Shown: positions 15,291-24,051, counted from the stretch's first letter. The stretch is DNA of 64,000 nucleotides from Shinella sp. WSJ-2 (GCF_003432075.1 NZ_QWBU01000004.1:186001-250000); one strand, 5' to 3'. Numbers and translations: made by a program. Notes: generated by a model not told the origin, from the sequence alone.

Positions 15291-16664
15291 TTATCCCGCT
15301 GATTTGAGGAGGGCTGCGGCACGCGCGGACGCCTCATCGCTGATGCGGGCGCGCACGCCATGGAAATTAGGGCCGCGCGTGGCGTCGAGGCCCATACGCG
15401 AGGTCGTGCCGATGCCGCTGGCCGAGGGGTCGAGCGCATTGCCCGGCAGGCCCTCGATGATGACGACGTCCTTGTGCGGCTGAAAGTGGGTGGCGAGCGC
15501 CCAGAGGACTTCCGAGTCCTTGGTGATATCGACATCCGCATCCACCACCACGACGTTCTTCAAGTACTGGTCCCAGCCGAGCAAGCCGAGCATCACCTGC
15601 CGAGCCTCGCCTTCGCGGGTTTGGTTCATCGCGATATAGGCGTGGAAATGCGTGCCGGAGGATGGGTAGTGGACGGCGGTGATCGAGGGGAAGCGGGCCT
15701 TCAGCTTCTCCACCACTTCGGCCTCGCGCGGCACGCGGCCGAGGTTCAGGTGCTCGGCCGAATTGCCGCCCGCGACGGAGACGAGCATGGCATCGCGCCG
15801 GCGCATGATGGTCTCGACGGTGAATAGGTTGTTGGTCGAGCGGTCGGAGGAATAACCGGTGAACTCGCCGAACGGCCCCTCCTCCACATGGGCGGCGGGA
15901 TCGATCACGCCTTCCAGCACGATCTCGGCATGGGCGGGAACGCGAATGCCGTATTTCGGCGTGCGCACGACCTGCAGCGGCTCGCCCATCAGGCCGCCGG
16001 CCACGTCGCGCTCGTCCTCGCCGAAGGCAAGGCGGGCGGAAGCGGCGATCATGAACAGCGGATGGCCGCCGATCACCATGGCCACCGGCATCGGCTTGCC
16101 CTTCTCCTTGGCCATGTTCATCAGCCGCCAGAGGTGGCCCCGCGAATGCAGCGACGTCGCCAGCGAATTCTTCGAATGGATCATCGCGCGGTGATAGCTG
16201 AGATTCCCCGCGCCGGTTTCCGGGTGCTCGCCGATGATGATGCCCGATGTGATGTATTTCGCGCGGTCGGTGTCGAAGTGCTTCAGCATCGGCAGCGTGT
16301 TCAGGTCGACGTCGTCGCCGGAGATGATCTCTTCGGTGATCGGGCCGCTTTCCAGCAATTCCGGCGTGAAGGGCCTGTTCGAACGGGCCTGATAGGCCTC
16401 GTGCAGCTTGTCTGCGGTCGAACCGAGCAAGCGGGCAATACGGTCGCGCGAGGCAAAGATGTTGCAGACCACTTCGGCACCGATGCCGCTGACATTCTTG
16501 AGGTGCAGCATCGGGTGCTGGCCCTTGTCCGCAAGCGTCCAGATCAGCGCCGTGGCGTCCTGATCGTCCGAGACCGGCCGGTCGATGGTGATGACGTCCT
16601 CGGGATGTTCGGCGCTGTAATCGGCCAGGAAACGGCGGACGTCTTGCTTGTGGTACTGGCTCAT
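15291..16664 (-). CDS. ubiD: UbiD family prFMN-dependent decarboxylase
   Basis: A protein of 457 residues, typical of UbiD. Residues that fit the active site of fungal Fdc1 by spacing are N154 and R159 (NLSYHR), H177 (SRGH), and E262 and E267 in EGPFGEFTGY. The Arg-Glu-Glu set matches the conserved proton-transfer network. It would reversibly decarboxylate an aromatic, heteroaromatic or alpha,beta-unsaturated acid using prenylated FMN made by the adjacent UbiX. The true ubiquinone-pathway UbiD is not implied; the catabolic neighbours argue for substrate breakdown. The substrate is unknown. Confidence 0.88.
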   Translation of the reverse strand: MSQYHKQDVRRFLADYSAEHPEDVITIDRPVSDDQDATALIWTLADKGQHPMLHLKNVSGIGAEVVCNIFASRDRIARLLGSTADKLHEAYQARSNRPFTPELLESGPITEEIISGDDVDLNTLPMLKHFDTDRAKYITSGIIIGEHPETGAGNLSYHRAMIHSKNSLATSLHSRGHLWRLMNMAKEKGKPMPVAMVIGGHPLFMIAASARLAFGEDERDVAGGLMGEPLQVVRTPKYGIRVPAHAEIVLEGVIDPAAHVEEGPFGEFTGYSSDRSTNNLFTVETIMRRRDAMLVSVAGGNSAEHLNLGRVPREAEVVEKLKARFPSITAVHYPSSGTHFHAYIAMNQTREGEARQVMLGLLGWDQYLKNVVVVDADVDITKDSEVLWALATHFQPHKDVVIIEGLPGNALDPSASGIGTTSRMGLDATRGPNFHGVRARISDEASARAAALLKSAG

Positions 16665-16720
16665 ATCTCGGCCTCGGTGCTCGGGGTTGGCGGCGCATCA
16701 GGCCGCCCGACATGTAAAAA

Positions 16721-16816
16721 CGCCCTTATCCGCCTTCGGCGCCATCTCCTTGCAGAGAAAGGAAAATCCGCACTTCCCTCTCACGGAGAAAAGGTGGCCT
16801 AAGACCGGATAAGGGG
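16721..16816. repeat. Rhizobial-type intergenic palindromic repeat
   Basis: CCCTTATCCG (16723-16732) and CGGATAAGGG (16806-16815) are perfect 10-bp inverted repeats 73 bases apart. The interior carries degenerate GGAGAA-type and GGTGGCC pieces. From memory this resembles a widespread extragenic palindrome of Rhizobiaceae and relatives (CCGGATGAGGGG-type ends), here slightly diverged. It fills most of the 192-bp gap between ubiD and the amidohydrolase and may form an RNA stem-loop affecting transcript stability. Confidence 0.5.
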
Positions 16817-16856
16817 TCTAGCCCGCCGCCGGAGAGCGGCTGGCATTTCGTTCAGA

Positions 16857-17804
16857 TCAAGCCGGCTGCAGCAGGTGCTTGCCGGTGGCGCGGTCGACGC
16901 CGGCATAGCTGTCCGTCAGGCGCGCCTGGGCGTCCTTCAGGTCGCGCGGTGGCGGCGACGGGTCGATGCCCACGAGCTTGGCGATGTTGTTGCCGAGATA
17001 GCCTTCCAGATCATCCTCGGAGAGGTTGATGCCGTGTGGCGGCTCCTTGCAGAGCACTTCCAGCTCGCGCAGCCACATGCCCGGATCATTCGGCGGGCTG
17101 TCCGTGCCGAAGACGATCTTGTTCTTCGGCAGCTGCTGGGCGAACTCCACGATGCGCGACTGGAAGCACCAGCCGGATTCGCAGTAGACGTTCGGCGTAT
17201 CCATCGCCATCCAGAAGGATTCGAACGAGTAGTTGCCGCCCGTCTGGATGCCGAAGTGACCGATGATGAAGTTGACCATCGGGAACTCGCGGATGATCGG
17301 GTAGAACATCGTCGGGATCGTGTACGGGCCGTCGCCGGTGTGGATGAGGACGACGACGCCGAGTTCGGCGCACTTTTTCATCGCCGGACGCAGCCATTCG
17401 AGTGCGCGATCGGGACGGTAGCCGTGCATGTTGGCATGCAGCTTCAGCATCTTGAAGCCGTATTCCTTGACGTGGAATTCCAGCTCCGCGGCGCCGTTTT
17501 CAGGCCCCCAGCGCGGGTTGTAGTTGAAGTTGCCGATGAAGCGGTCCGGATACTTCTCGCACAGCTCGGCGATATAGGCCATGTAGTCGCGAATGCCCTC
17601 GCGGCCCTTGCGGTTGCCGTCACGGTAGCCCGTGTTGCCCGGCGGCGGCTGGATGAAGCCCATGTCGATACGGCGCGGCTTGCCGTTGATCATGTAGGGG
17701 CCGTCCATCAGCTTGAGCATGCGCTCACCGGTGAAGGGCGTCCCCGTATGGCGCCATGCCTCGTCGACGAGGTTGGTCGGGTGAAGATGGGTATCAATGA
17801 TCAT
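16857..17804 (-). CDS. Amidohydrolase (ACMSD-like family) with intact metal site
   Basis: A protein of 315 residues of the amidohydrolase-2 family, which includes ACMSD-type decarboxylases and lactonase-like hydrolases with a TIM barrel. The metal ligands are in place: H6 and H8 in DTHLHP, H155 in VVLIHTGDGP, H183 in IIGHFG, and D235 in VFGTDSPPND. It would use one divalent metal to decarboxylate or hydrolyse an aromatic or heterocyclic acid derivative. It lies 16 bases after a closely related paralog that lacks the HxH pair. GGAG upstream of the ATG supports the start. Confidence 0.8.
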   Translation of the reverse strand: MIIDTHLHPTNLVDEAWRHTGTPFTGERMLKLMDGPYMINGKPRRIDMGFIQPPPGNTGYRDGNRKGREGIRDYMAYIAELCEKYPDRFIGNFNYNPRWGPENGAAELEFHVKEYGFKMLKLHANMHGYRPDRALEWLRPAMKKCAELGVVVLIHTGDGPYTIPTMFYPIIREFPMVNFIIGHFGIQTGGNYSFESFWMAMDTPNVYCESGWCFQSRIVEFAQQLPKNKIVFGTDSPPNDPGMWLRELEVLCKEPPHGINLSEDDLEGYLGNNIAKLVGIDPSPPPRDLKDAQARLTDSYAGVDRATGKHLLQPA

Positions 17805-17820
17805 TGTTCACTCCGTTCGT

Positions 17821-18744
17821 TTACGCGGCGATCTGGACGCCGTGCTGGCGCAGATACGCCTCGGCTTCCTCGACGGTTGCCGGCGGCTTGGTCGGCTCGA
17901 GGCCGATCATGCGGGCGAGGTTGTTGCCCAGGTAGTCTTCCAGGTCGTCCTCGGAGAGGTTCAGGCCCTGCGGCGGCTCGTGGCAGAGGACTTCCAGAAG
18001 GTTGATCCACATGCCCGGCTCGTTCGGCGGGGTGTCGGAGCCGAAGAGGATCTTGTGCTTGGGCAGGACCTTGGCGAATTCGACGATACGCGACTGGAGG
18101 CACCAGCCGGATTCGACGTAGACGCTCGGCGTGTCCAGCGCCATCTGCATCGGCTCGAACACATAGACGCCGCCCGTCTGGACGCCGAAATGCGCGAGGA
18201 TGAAGTTGATCTCCGGGAATTCGCGGATGATCGGGTAGAATTCGGTCGGGATCGAGTACGGACCGTCACCGGTATGCACCTTCACCATCAGGCCGAGTTC
18301 GGCGCACTTCTTCATGGCCGGGCGCAGCCAGTCGAGCGCGCGGTCCGGGCGGTAGGCGTGCATGTTCGCCTGCAGCTGGACCATCTTGAAATCGAATTCC
18401 TTGGCATAGCGTTCGATTTCGTCGACGCCGTTCTGCACGCCGTAACGCGGATTGTAGACGAAGCAGCCGAGGAACCGGTCGGGATGCTCGGTCACCATCT
18501 TTTCCGTATAGCCCATGTACTGGCGGATGGCGGCTTTGCCTTCCAGGTCCATGATCTCGTGGGTGTAGATGGTGTTGCCCTGCGGGGGCTGGATGAAGGC
18601 CTTGTCCACACGGCGCGGCTTGCCGTTCACATAATACGGGCCGTCCATCATCTTCAAAAGCTTGTCGCCGGTGAAGGGCGGTCCATCGTGGCGCCAAGCC
18701 AGGTCCACCAGGTCGGTGGGGTAGCAGCTTAGGTCGATTATCAT
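17821..18744 (-). CDS. Amidohydrolase-like paralog lacking the HxH metal motif
   Basis: A protein of 307 residues, homologous end to end with the next gene (shared runs such as PTDLVDLAWRH/PTNLVDEAWRH, ESGWC and LSEDDLE). Positions 6 and 8, His in the paralog and in the family, are Ser and Tyr here (IIDLSCYPTD). The later ligands remain: H157 in KVHTGDGP, H185 in AHFG, D237 in FGSDTPP. It may be a non-catalytic partner that stabilises the active paralog, or it may use an altered site. An AGGAG site precedes ATG 18744; a longer form starting near 18885 has no homology to the paralog and is rejected. It leads the amidohydrolase-ubiD-ubiX-xdhC block. Confidence 0.78.
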   Translation of the reverse strand: MIIDLSCYPTDLVDLAWRHDGPPFTGDKLLKMMDGPYYVNGKPRRVDKAFIQPPQGNTIYTHEIMDLEGKAAIRQYMGYTEKMVTEHPDRFLGCFVYNPRYGVQNGVDEIERYAKEFDFKMVQLQANMHAYRPDRALDWLRPAMKKCAELGLMVKVHTGDGPYSIPTEFYPIIREFPEINFILAHFGVQTGGVYVFEPMQMALDTPSVYVESGWCLQSRIVEFAKVLPKHKILFGSDTPPNEPGMWINLLEVLCHEPPQGLNLSEDDLEDYLGNNLARMIGLEPTKPPATVEEAEAYLRQHGVQIAA

Positions 18745-19050
18745 TCCTGTTCTCCTGTCGTAGAGGGTCCGGTCGATGCGGGGCCGCGCGATGAACGCCA
18801 TGCCGGCTGGCGCCGGGCGTGGATCCGCGAACTCAGGAAACGCCGATGACGGAGAAGAACGGCCGGGGCCCCGAACGGGGCACAAACGGCGGGTGTTCCT
18901 TTCGTAGTCAGCATCGACATCGCAGCCTCATCTTCCAACAGACGGTGAGCAATTGTCGGTGCTTCTACTCGAGGCCAAAAAGACCATGACGGTGGCTTTA
19001 TGTCAATAAAAATATCAATCTAAGCCATTATTTTTAAAAGATATTTTTAG
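18745..19050 (-). promoter_or_regulatory. Promoter region of the amidohydrolase-ubiD-ubiX-xdhC block
   Basis: No gene is credible here. The distal part (18961-19050) is AT-rich. On the minus strand a perfect TTGACA lies at 19006-19001; the hexamer 17 bases downstream (TCTTTT, 18983-18978) is a weak -10. Together with the terminator immediately upstream this indicates that the block has its own promoter rather than relying on read-through from the hydroxylase operon. Confidence 0.4.
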
Positions 19051-19095
19051 AAAAACGACAGCGACCGCCCGCGCGCTGGAGGGTGCGCGGGCGGT
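19051..19095 (-). terminator. Rho-independent terminator after the COG0523 GTPase gene
   Basis: ACCGCCCGCGC (19064-19074) and GCGCGGGCGGT (19085-19095) form an 11-bp GC stem with a 10-base loop. Reading on the minus strand, five Ts follow at 19055-19051 after an 8-base spacer. The spacer is longer than ideal, but stem strength and position (about 50 bases after the stop) support it. It separates the permease-hydroxylase-GTPase operon from the amidohydrolase block. Confidence 0.6.
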
Positions 19096-19143
19096 TCAGA
19101 CAGAAGGTCTTGAGCTAAGTGGTCAGCGGCAGGAGAAGCGCCG

Positions 19144-20319
19144 CTAGGCCGCCAGGCATGCGCGCAAGTTTCTGTCGATGCCGTCACGGTCGAGGTTGCG
19201 GCCGATGAAGACGAATTTCGATTTCGGCGTATCCTCGCCCCAGGCGTGATCCGGCCGGAAATCAACCAGCTTGTGCACCGCCTGGAGCACGAAGAACCGG
19301 TCGTCGTTCGCCACCGAGACGATGCCCTTGGTGCGGAAGATATCGTCGCCGTGCTCGCCGAGATAATTCTTCAGGAAGCCCGCCAGCTTCTCGCCGTCGA
19401 AGGATTGCGGGTAGACGAAGGAATGGGACTTCACCGTCGCATCGTGGCGGTGCGGGCGCAGCGCCGTTGCCGGGGCATGATCATGTTTGTGGCCGTGATC
19501 ATGGTGATGGTCCGGATTATCGCAGGCCGCATCGTGGCATTCGATGTGATGATCGTGGTCCGGATGGGCGCAGGCCGCGTCATGGCAATCGTGGCTGTGA
19601 TGGCCGTGCGCATCGCGGTCGTCATCCATGTCTATGTCGAGGATTTCCGCGCGCTCGCGCACGTAGGACGGCCGGAAGCCTTTGACGCCGAGGATGTTGG
19701 ACAGGTCCACCTTGCCATAGGTCGAGCGCAAGATCGGCGCGGTCTGGTTGAGCTTGCGCAGCGAGCCCTCCAGCTCACCGAGGCCTTCCTCGGAGGCAAG
19801 GTCGACCTTGTTGACGAGGATGCGGTCGGCCGCGACGATCTGGTTGACCGCCTGGTTGTCGCTGCCGTCGAGCACGGGATCGTAGAGGTGCTGGTCGATA
19901 TGCATGGCATCGACCAGCGTCACGATAGCGTCGAGCTCCACCTCGTCGGCGACGCTGCGGTCGACGAAGAAGGCGGTGGCGACGGGGGTCGGATCGGCGA
20001 GGCCCGAGGTCTCGACGATGATGTGATCGAACTTGTCCTTGTGGCTGAGCAGCTTCTTCATCACGTCGATGAGGTCGTTGCGCACATCGACGAAGCAGCA
20101 GATGCAGCCGTTCTGCATCTGGAAGATCTCTTCGTCCGAGGCGAGCACGAGGTCGCTGTCGACGTCCACTTCACCGAACTCGTTTTCGATCACCGCGATA
20201 CGGTGGCCGTGACGCTCGGTGAGGATGTAGTTGAGCAGCGTCGTCTTTCCCGATCCAAGGAAGCCGGTGAGGATCGTGATCGGGAGTTTCTTGCTGGCTG
20301 GTTCGATGTGCATGTTCAT
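19144..20319 (-). CDS. COG0523 (CobW/ZNG1-type) metallochaperone GTPase
   Basis: A protein of 391 residues. The G domain shows GFLGSGKTT (19-27), the metal-binding GCICC motif (C72, C74, C75), ETSGLADP and NKVD (170-173). A histidine/cysteine-rich insert spans about residues 238-292 and contains the block CHDAAC twice (245-250 and 261-266). The CobW C-terminal domain follows (KSHSFVYPQSFDGEKLAGFL). Such proteins use GTP to deliver Zn, Fe or Co to client enzymes. Overlap of its ATG with the Mo-subunit stop (4 bases) ties it to the hydroxylase operon, so the client may be that enzyme or a neighbouring metal-dependent amidohydrolase. Confidence 0.85.
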   Translation of the reverse strand: MNMHIEPASKKLPITILTGFLGSGKTTLLNYILTERHGHRIAVIENEFGEVDVDSDLVLASDEEIFQMQNGCICCFVDVRNDLIDVMKKLLSHKDKFDHIIVETSGLADPTPVATAFFVDRSVADEVELDAIVTLVDAMHIDQHLYDPVLDGSDNQAVNQIVAADRILVNKVDLASEEGLGELEGSLRKLNQTAPILRSTYGKVDLSNILGVKGFRPSYVRERAEILDIDMDDDRDAHGHHSHDCHDAACAHPDHDHHIECHDAACDNPDHHHDHGHKHDHAPATALRPHRHDATVKSHSFVYPQSFDGEKLAGFLKNYLGEHGDDIFRTKGIVSVANDDRFFVLQAVHKLVDFRPDHAWGEDTPKSKFVFIGRNLDRDGIDRNLRACLAA

Positions 20320-22622
20320 GCGCCCTTCTCCCTCAAGGCTTTCAGAATGTCTTCCGGGGTAATCGGATAGTGATGGAAGCGGACGCCGATGGCGTCGTAG
20401 ATGGCATTGGCGATCGACGGACCGATGGCGATGATCGGGTCTTCGCCCACACCCTTGGCGCCCCAGGGGCCGCCCGGATCGGGTGCTGCTTCCAGGATGA
20501 TCGTCTCGATGTCCGGCATGTCCATAGAGAGCGGCATCTTATAGTCGACGAGGCCGGCATTCAGCGACCGGCCGGTCTTCTTGTCGATAACGTAGTCCTC
20601 GGTCAGCGTGTGGCCGATGCCCTGCTGGATGCCGCCCTCGATCTGGCCCTGCGCGGCGATCGGGTGGATGACCCGGCCGATATCGTGCACCGGCACGACG
20701 CGCTTGACCTCGACGATGCCCGTTTCCGTATCGACATGCACCTCGGTGAAGTGGGCGGCGAAGGAGTAGGACTTCGTCGGCTCGTAGGTGCCGTTCGCCA
20801 CGATGTTGGCGGCGGGAATACCACGGGACGGACCCATGGCTTCCGCGACCGACATGAAGCGGCCCGGTTCGGCCGTGACGAAGATCTTGCCTTCGGAAAG
20901 GTCGAGTTCGTCGGCCTTCACCTGCAGCTTCATCGCGGCGCGTTCGAGAACGGACGCACGCACCTTGGTCGCGGCCATCTTGGCGGCGGTGCCGACGAGA
21001 TAGGTGGTGTGGCTGGCGAAGGCGCCGATATCCCATGGCACGACGTCCGTATCGCCGTGGATGACGCCGACATCCTCGAAGCGCACGCCGAGTTCTTCGG
21101 CAACGATCTGCGCCAGCGCGGTGTGCGCGCCGGTGCCGAGACCGGCCGCCCCGGTAAGCAGCGTCACCGTACCATCCTCGTTGACCTTCACGGTGGCGTT
21201 GCCCTGCTCCTTGATGCCCGGATAGGCGGAGGAGCCGTGCATTTCGCAGCCGATGCCCCAGCCCTTGCGGATATGCGGGCGCTTCGGATCCGGCGTGCGG
21301 TCACGATTGCGCAGGCTCTTCCAGTCGAGCACGTCGATGCCGTGCTGGAGGCAGATTTCGAGGCCATGGCCGACGATCGGGTGGCCGGACGGCGCGATAT
21401 CGCCGGCGCGGACCACATTCTTCAGCTTCAGGTCCGCCGGGTCCATGCCGAGCCGTTCGGCCGCTTCGTCCATCTGGATATCGAGCGCGTAGTAGCTCTG
21501 CACCACGCCGTAGCCGCGGAACGCGCCGTTGATCGGCGTGTTGGTATAGACGCAGCGGCCTTCCAGCCGCACGTTCTCGCAGCGGTAGAGCGAGGTCGCG
21601 GCCGTCGTGCCGACGATGGTGACGCCCGGACCGTGCGAGCCGTAGGCGCCGGAATCGTAGACCAGCTTCATGTCGCGGGCGACCAGCGTGCCGTCGTTCT
21701 TGAAGCCCTGTTTCAGCCAGACCTTGCAGGGATGACGGGCACGGCCGGCGACGAAGGTCTCGTGGCGGGTGAACTCCATCTTCACCGGCCGGCGCGTTTC
21801 CTTCGCCAGCAAAGCGCAAAGGAATTCGTGCTGGAAGCAATCCTGCTTGGCGCCGAAGCCGCCGCCCATGTGGTCGACGAGCACGCGCACCTTGGTGAGC
21901 GGCAGGCCGAGCACTTCCGCCAGGATGCCGCGCACCATGAAGGAGGTCTGGGTGGACGTCCAGAAGGTCAGCTTGTTGGAGCCGTCCCAATCGGCGATGC
22001 AGACATTCGGCTCCATATAGGCCGGATGCGGGCGCCCGCCGGAGAAGGTACCTTCGAGAATGAAATCCGCCTGAGCGAAACCGGCCTCGACATCACCGCG
22101 GTTGACGCGCACCGGATCGAGCACGAGATTGCCGCCGGGGCCGACATCGTGAATGAGCGGCGCGCCCGGAAGGGCTGCGTCTTCCGGCTCGAAAACCGCC
22201 GGCAGGGCCTCGTATTCGACCTCGATCAGGTCCAGCGCCTCGTCAGCGATCTCCTCGCTGATGGCGGCAACGGCAGCGACGCCCTCGCCCCAGAAGCGCA
22301 CCTTGTCGTCGAGAATATATTGGTCCTTGGTGCAGGAGGCCGAGCGCGGATGCGGCGAACCGTAATGCAGCACGCGCGGCACGTTTTCGTGGGTCAGCAC
22401 GGCCTTGACGCCGGGATAGGCGAGCGCCTTGCTGACATCGATGCTCTTGATGCGGGCGTGCGCGATCGCAGCGCGCTTGATCTTGCCGTGCAGCATGCCG
22501 GCCAGCTTGACGTCGCCGGTATATTCGGCCTCGCCCGTCACCTTTTCGAGCACGTCGTCGCGCTTGACGCTCTTGCCGACGATCTTGAATTCGCGCTCTT
22601 CGATAGGGGTGTTGATGTTCAT
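20316..22622 (-). CDS. Molybdenum hydroxylase large subunit (xanthine dehydrogenase/CoxL family)
   Basis: A protein of 768 residues. It binds the molybdopterin cofactor and substrate of a xanthine-oxidase-family enzyme. Markers are VLVDHMGGGFGAKQ, INGAFRGYGVVQ (FRG arginine), TGAAGLGTGAHTALAQI, and the C-terminal GGPWGAKGVGE with E727 as the expected catalytic base. It lacks the AYxCSFR loop of CO dehydrogenase, so a hydroxylase of a heterocycle, aldehyde or related acid is expected. Start ATG 22622 overlaps the 2Fe-2S gene stop (ATGA); a longer frame upstream is out of register with the family. Confidence 0.85.
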   Translation of the reverse strand: MNINTPIEEREFKIVGKSVKRDDVLEKVTGEAEYTGDVKLAGMLHGKIKRAAIAHARIKSIDVSKALAYPGVKAVLTHENVPRVLHYGSPHPRSASCTKDQYILDDKVRFWGEGVAAVAAISEEIADEALDLIEVEYEALPAVFEPEDAALPGAPLIHDVGPGGNLVLDPVRVNRGDVEAGFAQADFILEGTFSGGRPHPAYMEPNVCIADWDGSNKLTFWTSTQTSFMVRGILAEVLGLPLTKVRVLVDHMGGGFGAKQDCFQHEFLCALLAKETRRPVKMEFTRHETFVAGRARHPCKVWLKQGFKNDGTLVARDMKLVYDSGAYGSHGPGVTIVGTTAATSLYRCENVRLEGRCVYTNTPINGAFRGYGVVQSYYALDIQMDEAAERLGMDPADLKLKNVVRAGDIAPSGHPIVGHGLEICLQHGIDVLDWKSLRNRDRTPDPKRPHIRKGWGIGCEMHGSSAYPGIKEQGNATVKVNEDGTVTLLTGAAGLGTGAHTALAQIVAEELGVRFEDVGVIHGDTDVVPWDIGAFASHTTYLVGTAAKMAATKVRASVLERAAMKLQVKADELDLSEGKIFVTAEPGRFMSVAEAMGPSRGIPAANIVANGTYEPTKSYSFAAHFTEVHVDTETGIVEVKRVVPVHDIGRVIHPIAAQGQIEGGIQQGIGHTLTEDYVIDKKTGRSLNAGLVDYKMPLSMDMPDIETIILEAAPDPGGPWGAKGVGEDPIIAIGPSIANAIYDAIGVRFHHYPITPEDILKALREKGA

Positions 22623-23101
22623 GATCTTGCAGCCTCCATCTCGAGCGCGGCGGATTTGATCGCGTCGAAAATCTTGGTGTAACCGGTGCAGCGGCAGATA
22701 TTGCCGCTCAGGCCGAAACGGATGTCCTCGTCGGTCGGGCGCGGATTGTCGTCGAGCAGCTTCTTGGCCATCATCAGGATGCCCGGCGTGCAGAAGCCGC
22801 ATTGCGAAGCACCGTGCCGCATGAAGGCATCCTGCAACGGATGCAGCGTATCGACGCCCGGCTGAAGCCCTTCGACGGTCTCGACCGTGCAGCCCTCGGC
22901 CTCGACGGCGAGCATGAGGCAGGCATTGACCGGCTGGCCATCGACGATGACGGTGCAGGCGCCACAATCGCCGACGTCGCAGCCCTTCTTGGTGCCGGTG
23001 AGGCCGACATCGTCGCGCAACGCGTCGAGCAGCGAGCAGCAGGTCTCAACCGTCATGTCGCGCGGTTCGCCGTTGATGGTGAGTTCGACGATCCGTTTCA
23101 T
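22619..23101 (-). CDS. Molybdenum hydroxylase 2Fe-2S subunit (CoxS family)
   Basis: A protein of 160 residues, carrying two 2Fe-2S clusters for electron transfer. The plant-ferredoxin-like cluster uses C41, C46, C49 and C61 (GCDVGDCGACTVIVDG). The second cluster uses C101, C104, C136 and C138 (CGFCTPG and ICRCTGY). Start ATG 23101 overlaps the FAD gene stop. A longer upstream frame would overlap that gene by about 100 bases and is not conserved. It sits between the FAD and Mo subunit genes in the usual M-S-L order. Confidence 0.92.
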   Translation of the reverse strand: MKRIVELTINGEPRDMTVETCCSLLDALRDDVGLTGTKKGCDVGDCGACTVIVDGQPVNACLMLAVEAEGCTVETVEGLQPGVDTLHPLQDAFMRHGASQCGFCTPGILMMAKKLLDDNPRPTDEDIRFGLSGNICRCTGYTKIFDAIKSAALEMEAARS

Positions 23102-23961
23102 GCTGATGCCTCCAATGCCTGTGTGATCGCGCGGCCGGTCAGGACACCGACCATGTCGCGGCGGTAATCGGCGCTGGCGCGCACGTTGCTGATCGGCGTG
23201 CACTCTTCCATCGCCTTGTCGGCGGCGCTCTTGACGGTCGCGGCGTCGAGCCTCGTGCCGCGCAGAATGGCTTCCGCCGCGGGTGCCCGCAGGACGGTCG
23301 CGCCGACCGCACCGAGCGCGATGCGGATATCACTGCACACGCCATCATCCATGGAGAGGCTGACAGCGACGCCGACGGTGGAAAGCTCCATCGCCTTACG
23401 GCGACCATGCTTGATATAGGCCTTTCCGGAATTGTCGCCGGCCGGCGGCACGGTAATGCCGGTGACGATCTCACCCTTGGCGAGCACGGTCTTGCCGGGG
23501 CCGGTGAAGAATTCGGCGAGCGGAACCACACGCATATTCGTGCGGCTGTAGATGTGGATGAAGGCGCCGTCGGCGATCAGCGGCGGGATCGTATCGGCCG
23601 ATGGCGAGGCACGACAGACGTTGCCGACGACGGTCGCGCGGTTGCGCACCTGGATGGAGCCGAGCGAGGCAAGTGCATCGCGCAGGTTGGGATAACGCTC
23701 GCGCACCAGTGCCAGGCGCTCCAGGCGCCCGACCGTCACCAGTGCGCCAAAAGTCAGGCCGCGGGTTTCGTCATAGGTGATATCGGAAAGACCGGGAATG
23801 CCCTTGATATCGACGACGTTGCGGACGCGGCGCAGCCGCTCGCGGATCTCGACCAGCAGGTCCGTGCCGCCGTTGAACAGGAAGGTATCGTCGCCGAGAT
23901 CGGTGAGAAGGCGGGACGCCTGTTCCAGCGTTTCCGCCCCGTGATAGTCAAAGCGCCTCAT
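23098..23961 (-). CDS. Molybdenum hydroxylase FAD subunit (CoxM family)
   Basis: A protein of 287 residues. The FAD-binding part starts with FLFNGGTDLLVEIRERL and continues to IQVRNRATVVGNVCRASPSADTIPPL, both diagnostic of CoxM/XdhB-type subunits. The C-terminal domain (KHGRRKAMELSTVGVAVSL) is complete. It passes electrons from the iron-sulfur subunit to NAD or another acceptor. The ATG has a good AGAGGAA site. It is 90 bases downstream of the permease gene and 4-base coupled to the 2Fe-2S gene. Confidence 0.9.
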   Translation of the reverse strand: MRRFDYHGAETLEQASRLLTDLGDDTFLFNGGTDLLVEIRERLRRVRNVVDIKGIPGLSDITYDETRGLTFGALVTVGRLERLALVRERYPNLRDALASLGSIQVRNRATVVGNVCRASPSADTIPPLIADGAFIHIYSRTNMRVVPLAEFFTGPGKTVLAKGEIVTGITVPPAGDNSGKAYIKHGRRKAMELSTVGVAVSLSMDDGVCSDIRIALGAVGATVLRAPAAEAILRGTRLDAATVKSAADKAMEECTPISNVRASADYRRDMVGVLTGRAITQALEASA

Positions 23962-24051
23962 GGCGTTCCTCTTGAATTCTGGCTTCCGGACACTCGGGCC
24001 GGAGGCTCTGGGCTCCGGCGGCGCATCGCCGCCGGACTAATAGGTGTTGGT

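Noticed and set aside
19500-19620. His/Cys-rich tandem DNA pattern as a CRISPR or satellite repeat
   Set aside because: It is the in-frame coding of the metal-binding insert of the COG0523 GTPase; units are imperfect and in frame.
20370-22682. 770-codon open frame antisense to the Mo subunit gene
   Set aside because: It mirrors the strong codon bias of the real gene, has no recognisable domain, and lies wholly opposite a complete CoxL family gene.
20316-23961. Carbon monoxide dehydrogenase (CoxMSL)
   Set aside because: The large subunit lacks the AYxCSFR active-site loop of true CO dehydrogenase, and coxDEFG genes are absent.
13763-24000. Identification of the region as a furoate/HMF (hmfABCDEFG) pathway
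   Set aside because: HmfABC-like, HmfF-like and HmfG-like proteins are present, but the CoA ligase and thioesterase needed for the furoyl-CoA route are missing, and the transporters fit nucleobases better.
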